Shown: piece after piece, positions 41,900 to 52,600 of the stretch
Layout of the letters: every line of letters begins with the position of its first letter
Numbering within the stretch: position 1 is the first letter of the stretch
Origin: Doryteuthis pealeii
Lineage: Eukaryota; Mollusca; Cephalopoda; Myopsida; Loliginidae
Direction: 5' to 3'
DNA: 64,000 nt
Assembly (NCBI GenBank): GCA_023376005.1
Contig: CM042145.1
Span: 20,158,647-20,222,646, forward strand
Position numbers and translations under genes: made by a program
The notes under the pieces: generated by a model
The model's input: the letters and a program-made list of their open reading frames with translations, nothing else
What the model was told of the DNA's origin: nothing
Databases searched by the model: none

Positions 41900-42405
41900 G
41901 ATAATTATTTCTCTGAATTTTTGAGATGACGCTTGATAATTACTATTATTTGGATTATTCGGACTATTGTTCTCATCTTCATTGCTATCTGTACAACGTT
42001 TTGGTCGAAGTGCCCTCCAGCCTTCTTCAGGTATTTCTTGTCGGACTCGGGAACCGTCTTTTTGAACTTGGAGACTTTCTTGTCATAATCGGGAGCCATC
42101 ACGGAACTTTGAACCTAACCCTTTATTCAGTCCACGGGGGATATCCTATTATCATTCCACTAACCATAGCTGGGGTACAGGTGTTAAGCTGTGTTGATTA
42201 TTATTCTATGTTAATATGTTCATTGCTATCTGTACAATGTTTTGGCCGATGTGCCCTCCAGCATTCTTCAGGTATTTCTTGTCGGACTCAGGAGCCTTCT
42301 CGAACTCGGGAACTTTCTTGTCATAATAGTTGAGTTCAAAGTTCCGTGATGGCTCCTGATTACAAGAAGGTTCCGAATAATCCAAATAATACCATATAAC
42401 TATCT
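41900..42405. mobile_element. Foldback element family E, copy 6 (rearranged)
   Basis: Two left-arm copies in the same direction: one at 41912-42066, one 5'-truncated at about 42220-42320 (each with CCTTCTTCAGGTATTTCTTG or CATTCTTCAGG...). Between them lies the central part, ACTTTGAACCTAACCCTTTA, 'ttcagtccacgggggatatc' and 'accatagctggggtac'. A short inverted tip, GATTACAAGAAGGTTCCG then 'aataatccaaataatacc', closes it. It shows the full central region also present in copy 8. Confidence 0.75.
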
Positions 42406-42728
42406 TTCCCAATTCACATAACTTTGATTTCTTCATCTTATATCTGCTGCCTCCCTTCCCTGCCTACACACAAAAAAAAAAAAAAAAAAAAGTACCCCCC
42501 CCAACTCTTGCAGATTTTAGAAGAAGCTCAATTGGATTGTTGTCATTGTCATCATCCAGTCTTTCTTTTTTTATTAATAAATTTCATTACCCACCTTTTT
42601 CTTGCTCATTTCCTTTCCAGCTGATGTGTTTGTCATTGCAACATCATTGCTAATAAAGAATAAAAGGTTATTTGGTTGTTGTCCTTTTGAAGATCAAATT
42701 CCTTGCATTTTTAGATCAAAGAAATTTC

Positions 42729-43478
42729 GGTAATTTTCACCTATAGTTATCAAAATTCCTAGTCTTACATAATTATTAGATTCCTAATACTTATGTAAAG
42801 TAGTGTAGAAACCAAAATGGCTGTTATAAGTTCAGCCGGCGGCCTTGAAGGATTGAATGACAAGGCTTGATCCTCCTTCCGGTGGATACCATGAGAATCG
42901 GTGGAGAAGACCCTCTTAGATTAGAGAGAGTTTTAGTTTAGATCGGCCAAACCCACGATGGTGGTAAGTCGTGTTATGCACGCTGCTGACTCAATCTGCG
43001 CAGGTAGTCTGGTGGGGATTTCAAAATAAAATATGATCTAAGTAAATCGAGGTCTTGTGTTATTATCTAAAAACTACCAATGACACAGGGCTTCTGATAA
43101 AGAGAAATCCCCAATGGAAGACCAGACACGAAGTCCCCAAGACGAAGTCCAGACGCTAGAAGAAGAACGTAAGATAGAAAAGATGAACAGAAGAAGAATA
43201 GAAGTAAGAAAGTAAAAAAGAAGAGTATACAACACTAGCATAAAATTGTGCATGAGCATTATCTGAAATGAACTTAATTGTTATTAAGAACACATTTTAT
43301 GATATTTTTGTGTTAAAGCATGCAGTTGTATTGTTTTCGAAAAAGTTTCTATGATTTGTTTATTTCGCACGGAGACTTTCAAAATAGCTACCGGGTTGTT
43401 TCAAAGTGAAAGTCAAGGGAGGTTACTCTAATTGCCTTATTTGCTAGTAATTTTGACAACTAAAAGGTGAAAATTACC
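42729..43478. mobile_element. hAT-like element family G, variant 3, with internal insert
   Basis: 750 bp with ends GGTAATTTTCACC and GGTGAAAATTACC and near-identical 8-bp flanks GAAATTTC / AAAATTTC. The right half carries the family G unit in reverse. The left-centre (about 42820-43210) is a GC-richer segment not in variant 2, with CAGCCGGCGGCCTTGAAGGA and AATAAAATATG. That insert could be a solo LTR, but its ends were not fixed. Confidence 0.7.
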
Positions 43479-43582
43479 AAAATTTCTTTATAAAATCAGA
43501 AGATTCTTTATTTTGAAATAAAAGATTAAACAAGCCAACAATAAGAATGTTTTTAATTGTTATCAAATCAGTTGATGGAAAT

Positions 43583-43985
43583 ACTGTATATTTGGTTGTT
43601 GGATTATTTGGTGGTATATAAGCCGTGCTGCAATCCATCACTTAAATGTATAGACTAAGCAAGGTCACATGGTTTAAACCTCAGCCAATCAACAGCCCGA
43701 ATACATAGTTGGTTAACTACTTAATCAGCTGATATTGACAGACGTTCATTTGCACTCATTGATGAACAACTTGATGAAGACTGAGGAGCACCAAGGAACA
43801 ACCAAAGGATCATATCCAATATTAAGGGACACTAAGGAGCAACCAAAAGGATTCTTCATAAAGGATCACGCTCTGCTTAACACAAAGGATCTCCGCTGGA
43901 CAGCGATCTTCCTTGAACTCCTAAAGATGACCACAAAAATCGTAACACTGGTAAAAATCAGAGAATTATAATCTGGAGATTACCC
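43583..43985 (+). repeat. LTR-like repeat, copy 2, plus downstream sequence
   Basis: 43583-43740 matches 22150-22310: GGTTGTTGGATTATTTGG, 'tatataagccgtgctgca', 'cacttaaatgtatagact', CAGCCAATCAACAGCC. A TATATAAG box lies at about 43616. It is followed by a 78-codon frame (43735-43971) rich in K, T and L with no known motif. A retroelement end is the likeliest reading. Confidence 0.4.
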
Positions 43986-44051
43986 ATATGACATGAAATG
44001 AAAACATGTGGAATATTCTTTTGGTATACAAGATTTTCTATTTCTCCTTTA

Positions 44052-44090
44052 ACAATGAAGATGAGGACAATAGTCCAAATAATACTAATT
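44052..44090. mobile_element. Foldback element family E, arm tip
   Basis: AACAATGAAGATGAGGACAA then 'tagtccaaataatactaat'. Only the outermost part of the family E arm is present. Confidence 0.7.
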
Positions 44091-44217
44091 TAATTTTATA
44101 AAGTTAAAAGTTTAATTTTTTCAGTCTTAGAATAAAATTGAGTTAATAGAAAATTTTAAAAAAGTTTTAAAATGACTTGAGATTAAACAACAGAGATAAT
44201 TTGTGAAAATCTTTTCA

Positions 44218-44223
44218 TTTATT
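44218..44223 (-). promoter_or_regulatory. Candidate NDUFB8 poly(A) signal
   Basis: AATAAA on the minus strand, about 200 bases after the NDUFB8 stop. A weaker ATTAAA lies at 44332-44337. Position is plausible; no transcript evidence. Confidence 0.45.
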
Positions 44224-44421
44224 TTGCTAACCAGTTTTTCAATTTCATTAAAAGTCTGCATTAAAAGAAAAAAAGAAAAGAAAGAAAGAAAAAAGAATAC
44301 AAAGCAAAATAACTTTAAGGATCAAATTATTTTAATATCTAAATCATCACCTATTTCTGTGTATTTGTTTTTACAGAAATAAATGGAACCTGTACATAGT
44401 GGGGGAAAAAAATAACAACCT

Positions 44422-44773
44422 TCATTCTGCTGGTTCAAATGTGTAGTGAACAATAGGTTTACCCTCATCTTTCAAGCCCTTTTCTACACGTAATTCATTA
44501 TATGGGTATTGTTTGGGCATCTGAAATTGAAAATAAAATTTAAAAAAATTTGTAATTATGCCAAAAACTGTTTCATTTACATTTCTTACAGCATTAGTTT
44601 TGTAAAGTGAAATTTTACTTTCAAATGAAATCGTTTACATTCATTAGGACAAAAAGTTATTTTTTTCTCCGTATCCATTTCAATTTGGAATTTTTAACAC
44701 AATACAGAAATAAACTAGTGAAAAAGTATTCTTTTATATTTTGAAAATAGTAACTAAAACGCACCACAATTGC

Positions 44774-44805
<32 letters not shown>

Positions 44806-47470
44806 GGTACTCGAGATTCATAGAAAATGGGAAACTTTCAGCAAACAAAGGATCTCAGACTTGTAAATTTAGTTTCAGTGATAGAACACAAATACTCGGG
44901 ATTGTAAAAAAATGTTCAGAATGCATATCCCGTGAATACACGGGATAATCAGGAAAGAGTTTAAATAATGGTTAAATCTTTCTTGGCAAGAGGAGAGAAG
45001 TCTGCTACTGCTTGGAATACATCCATTAAGTTTGGGGAGGGGGGGGATAACAAAGTTAACAGTACATACAAGACCATTTAACCTTTTATATACATAATAT
45101 ATTTACCAATTTAGAATAAAGGTCTGGGTGAAAAGTTGTATAGGTGCTCCTAGCAGTAGAAAGGGAAGTGTTTTAAAGAAATTTCAGCAAGCTTAAATAA
45201 TGGTTAATGGTTAATGGTTAACTCCATCTTGGCAAAAGGGGAGACAAGACAGCTGCTGTTTGGAACACATCCATTAAGTTTGGGGAGGGGGGGGATAACA
45301 AAGTTAACAAATTGCTTTATTCAGTGATTTCAATATAAAAAAAATAAATAAAAAATAAAGAAATGGAGTGAAAATAATTACTTACCACTGGCATATGAAG
45401 TCTAATTGGAGAAAGAATATATGCTAATAAAGCTGTACCGCCCATGATTCCTATGAACATTAAAAATTGTTGGAGTCTAAAAAGATAAAAGGAAAAATAA
45501 TTAATAAATAAACAAAAAACATCTATATATTAATATGTGATTATGATAAAGTCATACTGAAAGCACCAGTTCCCGCTAGATCACCGAAGTTAAGCAACAA
45601 TGAGCCTGTTCATACTTAATTAGGTGACCATTAAAGCAACAGCAGGTACCGAGTCCTTTGTTTATCAAAATGGCTTGATGTGGTGGCATTAAATGACCCA
45701 TAAAATCACCAACTAAATTGACCTTGTGTCACATCCTACTTTTGTGGAGGGAAGTTCCAATTACCGTCGAATTGGTAAGACACGGCAACTAGTTGTCGTA
45801 ACTGAATACAAATCTAATCTTGTCGCAATACTACTGCAAAATGACAGGGTATTTATGAAGCCTCATAACATCATAGAAACCAATCAGTCAATCAGGACAC
45901 AAGGAATGGAATCACCCAAATACATGAATGGACTATTCTTGACTTCCATAAATACCATCTATCTTGGGCACTTGGTCAGTTGTGCTTAGCCAGTTGCTGT
46001 TGTTCAAACCAACAGTATACTGACTGACTGACTTCAATATTTCTGTTGTATTCAACATTCTAAATATTTATTGATAAAATGAAACAGAAATTCTTCCAAG
46101 TTGTGGCCATGTCAGTATTATTGTATGGTTGCACCACTTGGATTTTAAAGAAAGGCCTGGAGAAAAAGTTAGATGGGAACTACACAAGGATGCTGTATGC
46201 TGTTTTAAAACAAATCCTGGAAGCAGCACTCTACAAAACAGCAGCTGTACAGCCACTTACCTCCCATCTAACAAAGCATCCTTGTAAGACTAGCAAGACA
46301 TGCTGGAAAAGTAAGGACAAACTCATCCACATGGACACACCAGTGTTGGCCAACCAGCAAAAAACCACATTCATCAGCTCTGTGTGGACAGTGGATGCTG
46401 TCTAGAGGACCTGCCAAGAGTGATGGTCAATAGGGACGGATGATGGGAGAGAGTCAAGGGAATCCATGTTATCAGCATGCCATGATAAACTCGACTAGTA
46501 TGCTTAGAACTAAGATTATCCATTTTCACATGATTCTGTGCTTCTTCCACACTTTCCATATATCTTTTCATTTTCAACTGTATCCCTTTCATTGTCCATC
46601 AATGTTTTTATTTGAATATTACATAAACGGATTGGTATTATTTGGATTATTCAGACTATTGTCCTCATCTTTATTGTTATTTGTATGTTTCGGACGATGT
46701 GCCCTCTGGCCTCCTTCAGGTATTTCTTGTCAGACTCGGGAGCCTTTTTGAACTCGGGAACCTTCTTGTCATAATCGGGAGCCATCACGGAACTTTGAAC
46801 CCAACCCTTTATTCAATCCACGAGGATATCCTGTTCTCATTCCGCTAACCATAGCTGGGGTACATGTGTTAAGCTTGTTAATTATCATTCTATGTTACTG
46901 CTGCCCCTGACCAGGATTGAACCTGCAGAAGGTTCTTGAGTTCGAGAAGGATCCCAAATCTGACAAGAAATACCCGAAGAAGGCCAGAGGGCACATCAGC
47001 TGAAATGTTGTACAGATAACAACAAAGAGGAGGACAATAGTCTGAATAATCCAAAAATTACTAATTATCAAGCCTCATCTCAAAAATTCTGAGAAATAAT
47101 AAACAGATTGGTTTCATATGTATAATCATCTTAACAACAGCAATCTTGAGCACCTTTTTGATCTCCATGTTTCTAACACACATGGGCATGCCTACAAAGT
47201 CAAAAAATCAGAGTTGCCAAGGCATGGAATAAACTGCCTGCATCCGTTGTAGGCTGCCGAAACACTGCATCTTTCAATGCCTCCATGCTTCCTGTAATCC
47301 GCCAACACTATACCTGATACCCCCATCCACACACATATGCACGCACGCACACATACATGTATATTATTACTGTAAGCTATTCATGTTCCTGACACTAATA
47401 CATTATTCTATGTACTAGACATGAGATTTTGATGAGTTGTGGTGCACCTGAGCACAGTACACAATAAACT

Positions 47471-47510
<40 letters not shown>

Positions 47511-49242
47511 AAGAATAAGGAATATAAAGTTCAGAGTCAAAGAAGAATTTTGCCTGAAGCCATTGAGGAAAAATAAACTTACATAGAAAAACGCATATTA
47601 GGAACTACATCTGGGCTCATCCGATCTTCTCGCAACCAGTTGGCTTCAGCATGGACCTATAAAAAAAGAAGAAAAAATGAAATGAAATTTCTCTTAAGTG
47701 GAAGGAACAAATGTTAACTTTTCAAGAATATTATAACACACAAACTTTTGCGATTAAATAATGATTAATGAAAATTCAAACTAATGTTTCAAAGGCTAGT
47801 GAAGTACTCATCAGTAACTCTGTGTAGAGAGAGAGATAATTTTTGGTTTACCTTTGGACAAATAATGCTCTCTTAATATAATTGTAAGGTTCAAGGTTAT
47901 AATATTTGGTATTACTTGTTGAAACGAACAAACTCCGACAAGGGTGCTAAACATATAACAAGATGGACTTTAATAAAAGCACATGGAGACATTTATAACA
48001 TATACAAGAAATACGTGTATGGCACAAGGTACAATAAGAACATAAACAATAGTTACCTACATGTACATATAAAAGATATAGATAGAGTTATGGATAGTCC
48101 ATAAGGTTAAAGTCACTTAGTCCAATTTAACCAAGAACCCTATGTAAAATCTTTTCTGTACAAGTCCAAATTCTTAGTAGAAGGACATTTAATGTTAATT
48201 TTTAGTGTGTAAATGTAACTAGAAATGCCAAGAGACTTGTTTCTCATATCCTCTAACTGACAAAGGCACACAGAACTCGTTTTGGTTCTAGAAATTATTA
48301 TTAGTGAAATAGATCACTAATTAGTACTGAGCCTATTCTAGTAGTGATTACCCCAAGTGGAGTTTAACAGGTTTGAATTCAGAGTTGTCCTTCTCCTAGA
48401 CTGGTTGCCTAACTAAGGTTAAAGAGCTCAGTCTGCCCTACTATTTACCCATAGCTGGAGGGAGAGTAGTTGGATTCATACTTTTCCCAAGGGTATTAGC
48501 GCTATGTGAGCTGTAACTTCATCCAGGATTTGAACTCTGGTTGCGGAGTCCATTTTCTATGACCAACGATTACACCACGGCCTCCAACTCCTTTCCAAAA
48601 CAATATTCATTTCTTTATTCTCTCTCTCACAAAGGTCCACTCTATATGCTACAACCAAGTGTCACTCTCATCTGGTTCACTCTCAATGATTATTGACTAA
48701 AAATTGCTGTCTGTCCGTTTGGATGAGTCACAATAACTCCTGCATATTCATAAGCAATAGTAATGTAAGGACTTGCACATGCGCACAACTCACAAATGGT
48801 GGATTTCATGAAAGACATGTGAAGCAGCTTGTTTTTTTTTTTTTGCTTCAGGGTAAGCAATGGACATCACAGAAAAACAAAAATGCAAGCATCTTAAAGG
48901 TTAAAACAAAATTCAAATTGATATTAGAATCATAAATTGAAAACGTCTCTAAAAGTATAAAAATAATTTTATCAAAATAAAAATGAAATGTATCTGATGT
49001 TATAGAAAAATAAAGATGAGGAAGCAATAAGAGAGAGAGAGAGAGGAGAGAAGAGAGGAGAGAGAGAGAGGAGAGAGGAGAGGAGAGAGGAGAGAAGAAG
49101 AGAGAGAGAGAGAGAAGAGAAGAGGAGAGAGAAGAGGAGAGAGAGAAGAGAGAGAAGAGAGAGGAGAGAGAGAGAGAGAGAGAGAGGAGAGAGGAGAGAG
49201 AAGAGAGGAGAAGAGAGGAGAAGAGAGAGAGAGAGGAGAGGA

Positions 49243-49273
<31 letters not shown>

Positions 49274-49278
49274 GAGAG

Positions 49279-49317
<39 letters not shown>

Positions 49318-49336
49318 AGAGAGAGAGAGAGGAGAG

Positions 49337-49395
<59 letters not shown>

Positions 49396-49520
49396 AGAGA
49401 GAGGAGAGAGAGAGAGAGAGAGAGAGGAGAGAGGAGAGAGAGAGGAGGAGAGAGAGGAGAGAGGAAGAGAGAGAGGAGGGAGGAGAGGAGGAGAGAGGAG
49501 AGGAGGGAGAGAGAGGAGAG

Positions 49521-49608
<88 letters not shown>

Positions 49609-52600
49609 GAGAGGAGAGAGAGAGAGGAGAGAGAGAGGGGAAAGTGTGCAAAAACTTACAGGTTCACCAAAATTCCTTTTCAACACAGGTATATCCCAGT
49701 TTTCATAAGGATCTTTGCCTTCCATTGAGATATCAGGCAATTTAGGATAGTCACCAAGTCCAGTGCCATCATCTGGATAGGGTTCATAATCTTCTACTCT
49801 AAGACCATATTTTTTGGCTGCTGCTTCCCTTTCTTCTTGTGTTTTTGGATATGGTCCAGGAGCCCAGTCCTTATTCCAATCTGAAATTAGAAAAATAGTA
49901 TTTCATGTGATGTTCATAGTTTTATTTTGAAGCAGAAATTTAAAAAAAATTTTTTTTTTAAATGAGAGAAAATGCTAAGTAAAAAAAAAAAGAACAAAAC
50001 AACCCCCCCCCTCCAAAAAAAAAACAAAACAAACTGGTGTCCCTGTTTATCTGTCTGTCCAGGGACGCAATTGAAAACAAAGCTCTGTATTAAGATCAAA
50101 CAAAACTTTTCCAGGGTAGAATTTTATGAGGAATCCAATGGTGGTATCTATTTTTATACCTGAACTCATTTGGGGTCACTAGGGACCAAATTACCAACCT
50201 TGATATGAGGAAATAGAGGGGAAAAAGGCTAAATTTAATGAATTTCCACATCGAGCATTCTGTTCATTAGCCTGGTTGATATTGGGTCTCACTTCCTTTC
50301 GAAAAGTATTATTATTGTGTTATTGATAAATAGTAGTTAACATGCACAAACTTCCATTGTAACATTTTCACAATAAGCATATCGAGCAATAGGTACTGCT
50401 ATCCAATGGTCAACATTGAGATTTAAAAGTGTATAATTTAAATTTAACTGGATACTATAAAACCCGGGTATACAGCCAGTAAATAAATAGAGACTGCAGA
50501 AAGTTGGTTCATGAAAAAAGCAAGTATTCATGAAAACCTTTTTTTTATTTTTTTAAATATGATTTCCAATAAGGTAGGTATGCTCAATTTATGGACTTTT
50601 CACATGTGCGTAAATTGTTAAGAAATATTTTAAAACTTCAATAAAAAATGGAAAATTATCTTTTTAATGTTTTCTTTTACGTTTAATATAAAGAAAAAAT
50701 CCAAGTTTATGTGTTAAAGAAAAACCAAATTTCTGTTACATATAATGTACATGTTTTGCATTTTAAATAAATTTACGATAAATTCTTAATCTTTGTTTTC
50801 ATAGTTATAGCATCTTAGCGTGAAGAATTAGAGCAACATAATTTTCTATGGAGAATCATACATGTAATAATTTTTAGTCTGAAACAAAAACAAATTACTA
50901 ATTTAGAATTTTGTTGGTGCATTAGTATTTAACTCTTAATATTATTGAAAAAAGAGCTGGGAAGATAAAAAAAAAAAAATGTTAAAAATTATTTACAACA
51001 AAATTCTATCAGAAATATAATAAAAAGTGAGACTTCTTGATAAAAAAGAACAATTTCCTCGTAAATTCCTACCATAAAATAAACTGAACCCTCATTTTAT
51101 GTCCGTGTTTTTGCAATAAATGTTTTATTTTTCTTGCACCCGTTATTTTACAATACTAAATATATTTTCTTTATTTGTTAAAGAATAAAAAATCAAGAAA
51201 ATATATTTAGTATTGTAAAATAACGGGTGCAAGAAAAATAAAACATTTATTGCAAAAACATGGACATAAAATGAGGATTCAGTTTATTTTATGGTAGGAA
51301 TTTACGGGGAAATTGTTCTTCTTTACCGAAAAACTTACCAAGAAATTTATACGGAGGATCAATGCGCGAAACAAAAACTAACGAAAAAAAAATAATTAGC
51401 CTTTTCAATTTAGTAAATTTTTCTTCTACTTCATATACCGAAAGTTTTATTAAAATCGGATATTTGTTTATTTTAGTAGATTTTTAGAAGAATTTCCTGT
51501 GATCCCCTTATCAGCAGGTGCGCGAAATTGAGCATACCTACCAATAAGGTCAGATTTACGAATGTTTTATTTTATTTTTACTTCACCTATCGGTTCCATG
51601 AAATAGTTCATAGCAATAATACACAATAATTTCTTATTATCTCGTTGCATTTTCAAGTGATGTTTTTCAAAAATTGTTTCTTAATTTGAATTGAAGTGGG
51701 CAATTTGTTATACGAGTCAATAAAGACGGATTTGAAAAGGTAAACAAACAGTTTTCCTTTTACAAGTACAACTTATGGAATAGAAGAAAACAAAATATTA
51801 TTCTATTGTTTTCTTTATAAGTAATTAATAATTCAATAACTAGAAAAATAATATAAACAAAAACATTTACTAAGTCAATAATTTAAAAGGAAAACAAAAA
51901 AAAAAAAGAGTTTTAATTTTGTTGTCTCCTGTAGAGAGTAGTTTTTGTAAATACGAAAGAGCGGATAACTTATTATTTATATCCAATATTGCGGTTGAAC
52001 AAGGTGTAAAAAAACAAAATTACACACAACATTTTTCATGAACAAGCAGACAATGAATAAGAAATTAGAAAATTCTAGAATTAACACCAACACTAATATT
52101 AAAAACAATAATCTCAAGTTATTTCATGATGTAAAAAAGAAACTTCAGTTATTTATAACCAAACAAGCATTATGTCTGGTACTTAATTTGACCCCACACA
52201 AAAATGAAATAAAAAAAAATCTGTGGTTTAAAAATAAAGCAAAAAGTATGTGAAAATTGATAAATCTATGTAAATAAATCCTCATAAATTCACTTTACAC
52301 TGGCACCCTAAATTCTTTTCACACTCAGATGCAAAGAAATGAGTAAATATTTGTATATGAATTCCATTTAAATGGATGCATAGAGGATATGAAGAACTTA
52401 ATATAAATAGGTAATAAGTGTCAAAAAAGAATTTAAAAACAGATGTTCTAAGTTTGTGTGTAATTGATTTAAATTAGCAATTAATTCTTTTGATGGGGGA
52501 CACTTTTTTTTTTTTAATAGCTAAAATCAAAACAATGAATGGTTTAATTGAATTTTCTATTCGTTTTTTCTTTGCTTCAACCAAGGTCATAGTAGCAGGT

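Noticed and set aside
42820..43210. Solo LTR within element G3
   Set aside because: AATAAA and a GC-richer body fit, but I could not find matching TG..CA ends with a target duplication, so it is only mentioned as a possibility.
43735..43971. 78-codon frame as a gene
   Set aside because: No known motif; it directly follows an LTR-like repeat, so any coding origin is probably a retroelement and cannot be named.
45551..45665. Functional 5S rRNA gene
   Set aside because: The 5' end is missing, the conserved TACTTGGATGGGTGACC block is altered, and a LINE-type tail follows.
47778..47822. Hammerhead ribozyme on the minus strand (TACTGATGAGTAC ... TTTGAAACATTAG)
   Set aside because: The CTGATGA and GAAAC boxes are right, but stem II does not pair and stem I has only about three weak pairs. 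Possibly a decayed relative, not counted as a feature.
48848..49740. Two overlapping minus-strand frames of 267 and 246 codons made of Ser/Leu/Pro
   Set aside because: They are translations of the pure GA tract in NDUFB8 intron 2. The second includes real exon 2 residues ([20 protein letters not shown]) only because it reads through the donor site.
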